From positions 124,001 to 188,000 of the forward strand of contig NZ_JARUKV010000005.1 of assembly GCF_029688865.1 (NCBI RefSeq): DNA of 64,000 nucleotides. Reading direction: 5' to 3'. The notes beneath the pieces were generated by a model. It saw only the letters and a program-made list of their open reading frames with translations, made no database searches and was not told the origin of the DNA. Positions within the stretch are counted from its first letter, which is position 1. Each line of letters starts with the position of its first letter. This document shows, in pieces, positions 1 through 8,558 of this stretch. The stretch comes from Natronococcus sp. A-GB7. Its GTDB lineage: Archaea > Halobacteriota > Halobacteria > Halobacteriales > Natrialbaceae. The translations under genes and the position numbers were made by a program.

Positions 1-27
1 TCGACGCGTGCCGCCCTCCCCTGGGAA

Positions 28-1101
28 GTGACGGCGGCCGCGATCGCACCGTTGCTCGCCGCCATCGTCGCACCGGAGCTCTGGAGCCGCCAGCTCGTCA
101 TCTACGGCGGCGCGGCGACGATCGCGCTCGCGCTCACGCTCGAGGTGCACGCGCTGACCGAGATTCGCCTCGAGCGGTGGCTCGCGATCGCGTTCGTCAC
201 GATGCTGTCGGCGGCGGTCGCGGCGACCTGGACGGTGCTCACGTGGACGGTAGATCTCGTCGCGGGAACCGACCTCCTCGCAAGCAATACGGAGGCGATG
301 TGGCTCCTGATCGTCGCGACCATTGCGGGGCTCCTCGCGGGCGCCTGCTTCGATCGCTACTACCGTCGCTTCCCGGGCGAGGAGCTCGTCTCGGCGCCCG
401 TCGACGGGATCGAGGAGGACGTCTTTGCGAGCGAAGCCGATATCGACGGCCACCCACCCCTCGAGGAACGGCTTCCGATCTCCGGACGCGCCCAGCACGG
501 GCTCGTCCAGGTGCTGCGGCTCGGGATGGCTGCGATCCTCGGCTACGGAGTCGTCACGTTCGATCCGGGAGTGATCTCCAACGCGGCCGCGATGCTCGCG
601 GTGACGTTCCTGCCGACGTTGCTCCGCCGGCGGTACGGGATCCCGTTCGACGCGGGGCTCACCCTCTGGATCACGACGGTAGTGTTCATGCACGCGATCG
701 GTTCGTTCTATATCTACGACCGGTCGTTCTGGTGGCACAACCTCACCCACCCCCTCTCGGCGACGCTCGTCGGCGCGGTCGGCTACGTCGCCGTCCGCAC
801 CCTCGACGAGCACCGCGACGAGATCCACCTGCCGCCGGAGCTCGTTCCGGGAACCATCGTGGTGTTCGTCCTCGCGTTCGGCGTCTTCTGGGAGATCGGC
901 GAGTTCGGGTTCGACGTCGTCGCCGCCTACACCGGCCTCGAGATGCCCCTCGCCCAGCACGGACTGGACGATACGATGACCGATATCGTGTTCAACACGA
1001 TCGGCGCGATCGTGGTCGCGCGCTGGGGACTCCCCTACCTCACCGACGTCACCGACGTCGTGACGGATCGCCTCGAGAACTGGTGGATTCTCGGCCGATA
1101 G
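28..1101 (+). CDS. Polytopic membrane protein, DUF2238/YjdF-like
   Basis: The protein is a multi-pass membrane protein with hydrophobic segments from about residue 3 onward and a soluble acidic loop near 115-155. The C-terminal half has motifs typical of the DUF2238 (YjdF) family: FYIYDRSFWWHNLTHPLSA, then GVFWEIGEFGFD, then LDDTMTDIVFNTIGA. The family has no established function. The GTG at 28 is the first start in the window, but the frame is open to the left edge, so the true start may lie outside and the gene may be 5' truncated here. It is followed after 60 bp by hpt on the same strand. Confidence 0.75.
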   Translation: MTAAAIAPLLAAIVAPELWSRQLVIYGGAATIALALTLEVHALTEIRLERWLAIAFVTMLSAAVAATWTVLTWTVDLVAGTDLLASNTEAMWLLIVATIAGLLAGACFDRYYRRFPGEELVSAPVDGIEEDVFASEADIDGHPPLEERLPISGRAQHGLVQVLRLGMAAILGYGVVTFDPGVISNAAAMLAVTFLPTLLRRRYGIPFDAGLTLWITTVVFMHAIGSFYIYDRSFWWHNLTHPLSATLVGAVGYVAVRTLDEHRDEIHLPPELVPGTIVVFVLAFGVFWEIGEFGFDVVAAYTGLEMPLAQHGLDDTMTDIVFNTIGAIVVARWGLPYLTDVTDVVTDRLENWWILGR

Positions 1102-1161
1102 CGGCCGTCGGTCGGCTTCCGAGAACGAACAGCTTTTACTCGGATTGGCCGAACCCACGCT

Positions 1162-1764
1162 ATGGAACGCCTGCTCGCCTCGCTCGACGACGCACCGATC
1201 ATCGACAAGGACGGCTACGAGTACCTCGTGCACCCGATCAGCAACGGCGTCCCCCAGCTCGAGCCCGCGCTGCTGCGGGAGGTCGTCGTCGAGGTCATGC
1301 GGACCGCCGACCTCGAGGTCGACAAGATCGTCGCCCCCGAAGCGATGGGGATCCACCTCGCGACCGCGGTCTCGCTCCAGACCGACATTCCGCTCGTGGT
1401 GATCCGCAAGCGCCCCTACGGGCTCGAGGGCGAGGTGTCGCTCCACCAGGAGACGGGGTACTCCGAGTCGGAGATGTACATCAACGACGTCGCCGAGGGC
1501 GACCGCGTGGTGGTCCTCGACGACATGCTCTCGACGGGCGGTACCTTGGCCGCGATCTGTGAGTCCCTCGACGAGATCGGCGCCGAGATCGTCGACGTCG
1601 TCGTCGTCATGCGGAAGGTCGGCGACTCCGCGCTCGACGACACCCCCTACGAGGCGACCAGTCTCCTCGACATCACCGTCGAGGACGGCGAGGTGATCGT
1701 CCACGACGTGCCTGACTCCGTCGAGGCCGACACGATCCCAGATTCTGTACACGATAGTGGATAG
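1162..1764 (+). CDS. hpt: Hypoxanthine/guanine phosphoribosyltransferase
   Basis: This is a type I phosphoribosyltransferase of 200 residues. It should join hypoxanthine or guanine to PRPP in cytoplasmic purine salvage. The PRPP loop is [12 protein letters not shown] at about residues 114-125, preceded by a typical core with VIRKRPYGL. The ATG at 1162 gives the length usual for haloarchaeal Hpt. The gene just downstream looks like the remnant of a nucleobase permease, which fits a former uptake-plus-salvage pair. The exact base specificity (hypoxanthine/guanine versus adenine) cannot be read from the sequence. Confidence 0.88.
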   Translation: MERLLASLDDAPIIDKDGYEYLVHPISNGVPQLEPALLREVVVEVMRTADLEVDKIVAPEAMGIHLATAVSLQTDIPLVVIRKRPYGLEGEVSLHQETGYSESEMYINDVAEGDRVVVLDDMLSTGGTLAAICESLDEIGAEIVDVVVVMRKVGDSALDDTPYEATSLLDITVEDGEVIVHDVPDSVEADTIPDSVHDSG

Positions 1765-1864
1765 ATAGTGGCTGTAGTCAGCGAAATTTGATCGCGATTG
1801 CGAGACCTTCTGTGCGGCGGTTCGCAACCTGGCAGCCACAGATGTCGACCGAACGGGACGGGAG

Positions 1865-2128
1865 ATGGACCTCGAGTACGAACTCGACGACAAGCCGCCG
1901 CTGCCGAAGTCGGTACTGCTGGCGATTCAGCGCGCCGCGGTGATAATCGTCCCGGCGACGACCGTGGTGTACGTCGTGGCCGGGGACGTCGGATTCGACG
2001 CCGGAGACACCGCCTACATCGTCCAGATGGTGTTAGACACCTTCGTCCCCGGCGAGCAGAGTCCGCTGTTCGACGAGGCGGTCCTCGAGTCCGTGTCCTG
2101 GCCGACGATCGGCCGGAACGACGACTGA
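1865..2128 (+). pseudogene. Internally deleted NCS2 nucleobase permease remnant
   Basis: The 87-residue frame begins like the N terminus of haloarchaeal NCS2 xanthine/uracil permeases: an acidic start, DDKPPLPKSVLLAIQ, one membrane helix, then DTAYIVQM at about residues 48-55. Where an intact permease would continue for some 400 residues, the frame goes straight into TFVPGEQSPLFDEA and an acidic tail, which resembles the end of such permeases. I infer an in-frame internal deletion near residues 55-58. It lies 100 bp after hpt. It could instead be a genuine small one-helix protein. Confidence 0.55.
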
Positions 2129-2285
2129 TACGGGATCGCCGTCCGTTTTACCGGTGGGCGCTCCGATCGAACGGCGATCGCCGGGACAGCGACGACGGAC
2201 CGTACGAACCACCAGTTTTCGACGCTCGCCTCGAGCCCCTCGGAAGCGTACTTCGTCCTCCGCGGCGAAGACCTCGTAGAGGGCA

Positions 2286-2990
2286 ATGTCAGAGAGCACC
2301 GATCACGAACCGATCTCCGAAGACGATCTCGGCGGCGAGATCGCGAGCGACGTCTCTGAGACGAGTGCCGTCCTCGGGGACGCCTACCGCGGGGAGTTGG
2401 ATCGGGAGACGACCTGGCGCGGCCGACTCGACCAGACGACGACCTGGGCGGTGACGGTGATGGCTGCGATCCTCACCTGGGCGTTCTCGAGTCCCGACAA
2501 CCCACACTACGTGATCCTCGTCGGCGTGCTGGCCGTCGCCGCCTTCCTGCTGATCGAGGCGCGTCGATACCGCGACTACGACGTCTATCGGTCGCGGGTT
2601 CGACTGTACCAGGAGAACCTGCTCGCCGACGCGCTCGACCCCTCCCGAGAGTCTGAACACGAGGACTGGCGGAGCGAACTGAGCGACGATTACCGGAATC
2701 CGACGATGAAGATCACGATGCTCGAGGCGGTGGCAAACCGGCTCCGGCGTATCTACCTCGCGCTCGTGACGGTCCTGCTGCTGGCCTGGCTCTTCCGGAT
2801 CACCGCTTACGTCGGCGAGACGGGTGTCGTCGAAACCGCGTCGATCGGAGCGCTTCCCGGCGTCCTCGTTCTGGGGATCGTCGCGGCGTTCTACGGGACC
2901 GTCCTAGTGATCGTGCTCTGGCCCCACGAACGCCAGGCCAAGGGGGAGTTCGGGAATCGGGAGGTCGGTGACTGGAAGGAGACGAACTAA
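2286..2990 (+). CDS. DUF2270 family membrane protein
   Basis: A 234-residue protein with an acidic cytoplasmic N terminus (about 1-50), two close membrane helices (about 55-95), a soluble middle containing the EARRYRDYDVYRSRVRLYQ stretch, and two more helices near 155-215. The order, length and RRYRDYDVYR motif match DUF2270, a predicted integral membrane family in archaea with no assigned role. It stands alone, followed by a convergent regulator gene. Confidence 0.8.
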   Translation: MSESTDHEPISEDDLGGEIASDVSETSAVLGDAYRGELDRETTWRGRLDQTTTWAVTVMAAILTWAFSSPDNPHYVILVGVLAVAAFLLIEARRYRDYDVYRSRVRLYQENLLADALDPSRESEHEDWRSELSDDYRNPTMKITMLEAVANRLRRIYLALVTVLLLAWLFRITAYVGETGVVETASIGALPGVLVLGIVAAFYGTVLVIVLWPHERQAKGEFGNREVGDWKETN

Positions 2991-3031
2991 CGGGGTCGAC
3001 GCGCTCACCGAGAGAACCGGACGGTAACCGC

Positions 3032-3826
3032 TCAGGGCGACAGCGCCTCGGCCTCGAGCGGCTCGCCGGTTCGCCAGTAGTGGTCGTAGGTGTCCTCGGC
3101 CCACGCCCGGACGGCCGGATCGTCGGTGTCGACCGACGCCCGGAGGACGCCGTTCTCGTCGCGAAGGAGCAGGTAGACGACGTCGTCGACGATCATCGCC
3201 GCGATCGGGACCCCCTCGTCCCGAACTCTGAGTTCGGCCCGGTCGGACTCGACGAGCGACCGCAGTCGGTCCCGTAGCCCCGACTCCTCGGCGAGCGCCT
3301 CGATCGCGCGTCGGGAGAAGACGCCCCTGAACCGCTGGTCGCCCGCGGCCGTTCGCTCTTGGACGACCGTCAGCGTCTGCTCGTTGAACGCGTGGGAGAA
3401 CGTTCGAACCTCTTCGCCCTCGCGCAGTAGCTCGAGCAGACGGGACAGCGGCGCGTTCGGCCGCATCTGTGAGGGCTGGGTGATCGTCGCATCCGCCAGC
3501 CGCTGCAGGTCGACGTCCATTGCGTGGGTCGGAAGGTAGTCGACGACCTCCCGGAGTTTCATCTCGGCCTCGAGGATTTCCCGGAGGTCGGTAAACCCCT
3601 CGGCGACGAGTCGCCCTGTCGCCGTCGCCACGTAGGCGTCACCGTCGCGTCGAATCCACGATCGGTCCTCGAAGTCGCCCAGGATGCGTCCGAGCGTCGC
3701 CTGCGAGGCGCCGGTCGCCTCGCCCAGTTCGCCTCGAGTCCGCCGTCCGTCGGCGAGAAGTCCGAGGACCTCGACGCGGTTCGCCGACAGGGCGAGAAAC
3801 TCGATCTCCTCGAGCGTCGATTCCAT
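3032..3826 (-). CDS. Winged-helix transcriptional regulator
   Basis: A haloarchaeal regulator of 264 residues. The N-terminal winged helix (about 5-70) reads LALSANRVEVLGLLADG, then GASQATLGRILGDFEDRSW, a clear recognition helix and wing. The C-terminal part (about 110-255) is a putative sensing domain of the type found in haloarchaeal MarR/ArsR-like proteins and ends in YDHYWRTGEPL. I chose the ATG at 3826; a 13-residue extension to 3865 would run into the operator region. It is divergent from an EamA transporter, and the intergenic region holds three similar palindromes, so it probably represses itself and the transporter. The ligand is unknown. Confidence 0.8.
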   Translation of the reverse strand: MESTLEEIEFLALSANRVEVLGLLADGRRTRGELGEATGASQATLGRILGDFEDRSWIRRDGDAYVATATGRLVAEGFTDLREILEAEMKLREVVDYLPTHAMDVDLQRLADATITQPSQMRPNAPLSRLLELLREGEEVRTFSHAFNEQTLTVVQERTAAGDQRFRGVFSRRAIEALAEESGLRDRLRSLVESDRAELRVRDEGVPIAAMIVDDVVYLLLRDENGVLRASVDTDDPAVRAWAEDTYDHYWRTGEPLEAEALSP

Positions 3827-3857
3827 ACGGTCGCTGGGTCCTCCGAGTGTAAGTCGG

Positions 3858-3926
3858 TTTCGCACTGTGAAAGAGTTTCATACTATGAAATCTCCGCGCA
3901 GGACCTCTGCCTTTCTCGATATGAAA
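3858..3926. promoter_or_regulatory. Three phased TTTC-N7-GAAA palindromes
   Basis: Three 15-bp elements lie between the regulator and the EamA gene: 3858-3872 (TTTCGCACTGTGAAA), 3876-3890 (TTTCATACTATGAAA, a perfect palindrome) and 3912-3926 (TTTCTCGATATGAAA). Their starts are 18 and 36 bp apart, a multiple of 18, although no third copy is visible at 3894. Copy 3 abuts an AT-rich TATA-like stretch at 3925-3933 that could serve the EamA gene. They are likely binding sites for the adjacent winged-helix regulator. Confidence 0.65.
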
Positions 3927-4030
3927 TATTTTACGAACGAGCCTATACGTGCTGCGTTCGTACTCGATGTCAGGATGGAAGTTCTCGAACCCACACCATC
4001 TACGCTCGATCTCGCGGAGGTGTTCAGTCG

Positions 4031-5032
4031 GTGATCGACAAACGAACGATCGTCCTGTTCGCACTCGCGAGTCTCTTCTTCGGGGGGACGTTCGTCGCCG
4101 CGAAAGCCGGCCTCGAGTACTTCCCGCCGCTGCTGTTCGTGGCGCTGCGGTTCGACATCGCGGCCCTCATCATGGTCGCGTACGCGGCCGTCCGGTTCTC
4201 GCGGGAGGACCTTATCCCGACGACCACGGGCGACGTCATCGGGATCCTCGCGACCGGTGGGCTGGTCATCGGGCTGGCGAACTCGCTTCTGTTCGTCGGC
4301 CAGCAGTACGCCACCAGCGCCGTCGGTGCGATCGTCTTCAGTCTCAACCCGATCCTGACGCCCGTGTTCGCAGCCGTACTCCTCTCGAGCGAGCGCCTCT
4401 CCGCTCGCGGGGCGGTCGGGATGGGGCTCGGTCTGGTCGGCGTCGCGCTCGTCGTCAGCCCCGATCCCGCGATGCTGGTCGGCGGCGACGCCCTCGGGCG
4501 CGCGATCCTGTTCGCCGGAGCGGCCAGCGCCGCCCTCGGTGCCGTCCTCATCCGACGGGTCGACGCGACCCTCTCGAGTTCGGTCCGGATCGCCTGGGGG
4601 CTGCCCCTCGCCGCGGCGCTCTCCCACGCGCTGTCGCTGGCCGCGGGCGAGTCGGCGGCGTCGATCACCTGGAGCGCCGGTGCGATCGCTGCGCTGGCGT
4701 ACGTCAGCGTCTTCGCCGGCGTCCTCGCCTACCTCGCGTACTTCGCGCTGCTCGACGAGACGGGTGCGATCGAGGCCAACCTGGTATTCTACGTCGTCCC
4801 CGTCGTCTCGACGCTGGGCGGGTGGGCGATCCTCGGCGAACGGATTGCCCCGCTCGCGGTCGTCGGGTTCCTGACGATCTTCGCGGGCTTTGCGGTGCTG
4901 GGCAGCGAGTCGGTCGACGTCCGCTCGCGGCTGTTCGCTCGGCTCCCGCTCGAGCGTTCTCGATCCGACGCCTCGGAATCGACCGATCGGGCGTCGGTGC
5001 CGAACGACTCCCGACTCTCCCGCTCCGACTGA
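4031..5032 (+). CDS. EamA/DMT family transporter
   Basis: A 333-residue drug/metabolite transporter with about ten membrane helices in two EamA repeats. The first begins LFGGTFVAAKAGLEYF-like (SLFFGGTFVAAKAG, about 13-26) and includes FSLNPILTPVFAA; the second ends with YVVPVVSTLGGWAILGE. The substrate is unknown; members export metabolites or amino acids. The start is the GTG at 4031, the only in-frame start before the first helix, with GGAGGTG at 4016-4022 placed 8 bp upstream as a good ribosome binding site. An upstream in-frame extension overlaps the operators and is not believable. It is divergent from the regulator ending at 3032. Confidence 0.85.
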   Translation: MIDKRTIVLFALASLFFGGTFVAAKAGLEYFPPLLFVALRFDIAALIMVAYAAVRFSREDLIPTTTGDVIGILATGGLVIGLANSLLFVGQQYATSAVGAIVFSLNPILTPVFAAVLLSSERLSARGAVGMGLGLVGVALVVSPDPAMLVGGDALGRAILFAGAASAALGAVLIRRVDATLSSSVRIAWGLPLAAALSHALSLAAGESAASITWSAGAIAALAYVSVFAGVLAYLAYFALLDETGAIEANLVFYVVPVVSTLGGWAILGERIAPLAVVGFLTIFAGFAVLGSESVDVRSRLFARLPLERSRSDASESTDRASVPNDSRLSRSD

Positions 5033-5144
5033 GGCCGCGTGCTTGAGAGCGCTGGCCGGTTTCCTAATCGGTCGCTCCCCGTAGAGGCGGGTAGTTCAGG
5101 TTCGAGGGCGCGTCTCGCGTCGTCTCGAACTGATCTTCGAATCT

Positions 5145-6218
5145 ATGTCACTCTCGAACTACGACCTCCACGAACGACTCGATCGCCTCTCGAACGTCTC
5201 CGCCGACCGGGATATCCTGGTCTCGCTCGCGGTTCCGCCTGGCGACTCCATCGGCGAGGCCCGCCAACCCGTCGAGACCGACTACGCCGAGGCGACCCAG
5301 CTCGACGAGCAGTCGTCCCCGCAGCCGCTCGTCGACGCCCTCGAGGCGATCAGGGATCGGCTCGACGAGTACGACGAGACCCCCGACAACGGCCTTCTCG
5401 TCTACGCCGGCGAGCCCGACGGCGACCTGCTGACGGCGACGTTCGACGACCCCCCGGTCGAGATCCAGGAGTCGATCTACGCACACGCAAACGAGTTCGA
5501 CCTCTCGCCGCTCGAGTCAGTCACCGAGCCGTCGGCAACGTACGGCCTCCTCGTCGTCGAGCGCGGCGGCGCGGCGCTGGGCCGACTCGACGACGAGGGC
5601 GTCGAGGAGATCGACGTCTTCGACAGCGACGTCCCGGACAAGTCCGGCGCCGGCGGCCAGTCGGCCGAACGCTTCGAGCGCGACCGCGAACACCGGGAAC
5701 GAGAGTTCTTCGACGACGTCGCCGAGCGAACGACCGTCACGTTCCTCGAGGATGACGAGATCGACGGGTTGCTGCTGGGCGGGACGACCGGAACGATCGA
5801 ACGCTTCCGCGAGGAGACGGATCTCGACCACCGACTCGAGGACCTGGTCGCCGGCGAGTTCGCCGTCGAGTACGCCACGAAACAGGGTCTCGAGCGCCTC
5901 GCCGAGAGCGGCCAGGAGGCCATCGACGAGCGCGACCGCGAGGCGGTCAGCGAGGCGCTCGCCGAGTTCCTCGACGACGTCGGCTCCGACGCGGTCGCGT
6001 ACGGCAGCGCGGACGTCGACGACGCCCTCGAGTACGAGGCCGTCGACACGCTGTTGCTCTCGACGACGCTCGAGGGGACGACGATCCAGGAGTTAGGCGA
6101 GCGCGCCGAGGAGCAAGGCGGCGAGGCGCTGGTTGTACCCGACGACTTCCCGAACGGTGACCGGTTCGCCGACGTCTTCGACGGGATCGGCGCGATTCTT
6201 CGGTTCCCGATCGAATAA
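5145..6218 (+). CDS. aRF1/Vms1-like GGQ peptidyl-tRNA hydrolase family protein
   Basis: A 357-residue relative of archaeal release factor 1. The central segment KSGAGGQSAERFERDRE (about 166-182) has the GGQ tripeptide at 170-172 that inserts into the ribosomal peptidyl-transferase centre. The C-terminal part (TVTFLEDDEIDGLLLGGTTGT onward) matches the Rossmann and eL30-like parts of the eRF1 superfamily. The N-terminal codon-recognition domain of true aRF1 (NIKS, YxCxxxF motifs) is not visible. This suggests a Vms1/VLRF1-type ribosome rescue hydrolase rather than a stop-codon-reading factor. No operon partner is evident. Confidence 0.75.
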   Translation: MSLSNYDLHERLDRLSNVSADRDILVSLAVPPGDSIGEARQPVETDYAEATQLDEQSSPQPLVDALEAIRDRLDEYDETPDNGLLVYAGEPDGDLLTATFDDPPVEIQESIYAHANEFDLSPLESVTEPSATYGLLVVERGGAALGRLDDEGVEEIDVFDSDVPDKSGAGGQSAERFERDREHREREFFDDVAERTTVTFLEDDEIDGLLLGGTTGTIERFREETDLDHRLEDLVAGEFAVEYATKQGLERLAESGQEAIDERDREAVSEALAEFLDDVGSDAVAYGSADVDDALEYEAVDTLLLSTTLEGTTIQELGERAEEQGGEALVVPDDFPNGDRFADVFDGIGAILRFPIE

Positions 6219-6329
6219 CCGGGACGAGAGCGCTCGAGGAGGACTCTCGATCGATGTGAGTGGAGCCCGCGGGACGACAGAGAAAAGAAATCCTCATAGG
6301 AGCGGATCGCGATGTGAGGACCAACGTCA

Positions 6330-6986
6330 ATGAGTCCCGTCACTACCGGTGGCACCGCAGCGAGTATCGCCTCGAACATCGTCGCGTTCGACGCCACGTA
6401 CGGCGTCACGGTCGTCGCGACCGCCATGCTGGCGCTGTTCATGGTCATGATGGTGTTTCTCGCCGTCGCGCCGATCGTCTCCTCGAAGTGGAGCGAACAG
6501 CTCGGAAGCGACGTCGCCGTCGAGACGGCCGACGTCCTCCCGGAGGACGAGACGACCGACGCCTCCGCGGAAGACGAGGCGGCCGACGCATCGCCGGAAG
6601 CCGAGACAGCCGTTTCCTCGTCAGAGGCGGCCGCTGCGGGCGGCGCAGGCACCGACCTCGACGACGCGGACGACGTCGAGGAGGGAACGTTCACGAGCGA
6701 GGACCTCGGCAAACTCGTCGAGCGGGCCGACGGTAAGGTGATCGGCACCGTCGCGTCGGTCGGCGGCGAGCAGGCCCGCGTCGAGCCCAGCCCCGACGCG
6801 CTCGACCAGATCCTGATCCGCCTCGACCGGATGGAGGTCGGCGAGGCCTTCGTTCTCGAGGCCGAGGACGTCCGGGAGATCAGTAGTACGCGGATCCTCC
6901 TCGAGCGCGAGTTCGTTCGGCCGACGGGCGAACCGACGCCGGAGACCGAGACCGAGACGGACGACGTCTCCGCCGCGACGGAGTAA
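6330..6986 (+). CDS. Membrane-anchored PRC-barrel-like protein
   Basis: A 218-residue protein with an N-terminal membrane helix (about 28-50), a long acidic Ala/Glu/Asp linker (about 65-120) and a C-terminal globular part. The latter starts FTSEDLGKLVERADGKVIGTVASV, a pattern typical of PRC-barrel domains. Function is unknown; PRC-barrels often mediate RNA or protein contacts. The next gene, 116 bp downstream, encodes a shorter protein with the same opening, so the two may be related by duplication. Confidence 0.65.
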   Translation: MSPVTTGGTAASIASNIVAFDATYGVTVVATAMLALFMVMMVFLAVAPIVSSKWSEQLGSDVAVETADVLPEDETTDASAEDEAADASPEAETAVSSSEAAAAGGAGTDLDDADDVEEGTFTSEDLGKLVERADGKVIGTVASVGGEQARVEPSPDALDQILIRLDRMEVGEAFVLEAEDVREISSTRILLEREFVRPTGEPTPETETETDDVSAATE

Positions 6987-7102
6987 CTCCCTTCTACCGC
7001 TGGCGTCCCGGGTTCGACCGCGGAGGCCCACCACGTTCAGTTTCCTCGAGACCGACTCCTGCAGGCACCACGCTCTTTTCCGGCTGCCGTGAGGTCGCCT
7101 CT

Positions 7103-7600
7103 ATGTGCGACACGTTCACGGACGCCGATATCGGTGCGCGAGTCGAGACCGCCGACAGTGAGACGGTCGGCGTCGTCGCCGCGGTCGACGGCGCCGTCGT
7201 CCGCGTCTGTCCTCCGCCCGCGGCCGACGGTCCGGCCTCGACGGCTCCAGCCATGGCGACCGGTCCCGACGAGACGCATTCGCTCGAGCTAGCCGCCGTA
7301 GCCGAGCGGAAGGGAGACCGGCTCGTTCTCGAGCCCGATCGCTCGCTCGAGTTCGACGTCGAAAATCGGGACCGTGCGTCGTCCGGAGACGGGACCGACG
7401 CGCTCGAGGCAGCCGAGCCGACCGATCGCGGCGCCGAAGCGGACCCCGACGCCCTGACGGAGCGAGAGCCGGAGGCCGAACTCGACCCGTCGGATCCGGA
7501 CCGTGGTCCCGAGGTCGAGGTGTCAGTCGACGAGGAGCCGAGCCGGACGGACCGTTCGAACGGCGACCGTCGCGACGACGCCGACACGGAGAACCACTGA
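7103..7600 (+). CDS. PRC-barrel-like protein with acidic tail
   Basis: The first 80 residues of this 165-residue protein resemble a small barrel: FTDADIGARVETADSETVG then VVAAVDGAVVRV, matching the domain of the preceding gene. From about residue 90 the chain is low complexity and highly acidic, probably disordered. No catalytic motif is seen. It is soluble and cytoplasmic, and its role is unknown. Confidence 0.6.
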   Translation: MCDTFTDADIGARVETADSETVGVVAAVDGAVVRVCPPPAADGPASTAPAMATGPDETHSLELAAVAERKGDRLVLEPDRSLEFDVENRDRASSGDGTDALEAAEPTDRGAEADPDALTEREPEAELDPSDPDRGPEVEVSVDEEPSRTDRSNGDRRDDADTENH

Positions 7601-7760
7601 GTGCGAGCGACCGTCCGGATCGCCTTCTCGAGCACCAGAAGGGCCATCTCGACCGCATTTGATATCGCACACTGAGGTTTACACCGAGAGTCGGGGGCGG
7701 CTTTCGGTTGTCGTTGCCGGGCCGGGAACTAACGGTATCGTCGTCGTACGCCGACGGACG

Positions 7761-8558
7761 ATGGTGATATTCGACCGCAGCGATCTCGAGGGCGTCGACG
7801 TCGACGGTCCCGCGGACGCACAGGCGATCGTCTTCGTTCACGGCGCGATGTTCACCAAGGAGATGTGGCTCCCCCAGCGACGGGCGCTGGCCGACGAGTA
7901 CCGGGTCGTCGCGCTCGATCTGCCCGGACACGGGACGTTCGCCGACGAGACGTTCCGGATGGAGCCGGCGATCGACCGCCTCGAGGAGACGATCGAGACC
8001 GCGACCGACGGTAGCGCGGTACTGGTCGGCCTCTCGCTGGGCGGCTACGTGGCGACCGAGTACGCCTCCCGCCACCCCGAGCAGGTCGACGGGCTGGTGT
8101 TGACGGGCAGCAGCGCGAACCCCGTCGGCGGGATGCGGCTGGTGACGCGAGCCAACGGCACCCTCGCGCGCCTGCTCACCCGTCCCGATATCGGCAAGCG
8201 CGCCGTCGATCGGCTGGCGACGCGGTGGGTTCGCAACCGCGACCTGCCGCCGGATATCGAGGCGGCGATCATCGACGCGGGGTTTTACCCCAAGCAGTTC
8301 GGCGATGCGGGGCCGGACGTCCGCGGCGTGAACTTCCGGGAGAAGCTCTCGACGTACCCCGGGCCGACGCTGATCGTCAACGGCGAGCACGACAAGGTCA
8401 TGCGTCGCGGCGAGCGCGAGCACGGGGCCGCTGCACAGGACGCGCGGATCGAGGTGCTCGCGGGGGTCGGTCACATCTGCAATCTCCACCGACCGGAGAC
8501 GTACAACGCACGGCTTCGAAACTTCATGCACCAGCGCGTCGCGCCCCGGCAGGGATAA
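7761..8558 (+). CDS. Alpha/beta hydrolase
   Basis: A 265-residue alpha/beta-hydrolase fold enzyme. The oxyanion strand FVHGAMF is at about 26-32, the nucleophile elbow GLSLGG at about 91-96 (Ser93), the acid in NGEHDKV near 211-217, and the catalytic His in GVGHICN near 237-243. The substrate is not predictable. The ATG at 7761 gives the proper first strand; longer forms of the frame are non-coding in character. It is tail to tail with the phosphoesterase, the two stop codons being adjacent. Confidence 0.85.
   Translation: MVIFDRSDLEGVDVDGPADAQAIVFVHGAMFTKEMWLPQRRALADEYRVVALDLPGHGTFADETFRMEPAIDRLEETIETATDGSAVLVGLSLGGYVATEYASRHPEQVDGLVLTGSSANPVGGMRLVTRANGTLARLLTRPDIGKRAVDRLATRWVRNRDLPPDIEAAIIDAGFYPKQFGDAGPDVRGVNFREKLSTYPGPTLIVNGEHDKVMRRGEREHGAAAQDARIEVLAGVGHICNLHRPETYNARLRNFMHQRVAPRQG

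Noticed and set aside
177-1562. Long plus-strand frame overlapping the first two genes
   Set aside because: Arg-rich composition typical of an out-of-frame reading of GC-rich coding sequence; two recognised genes occupy the region.
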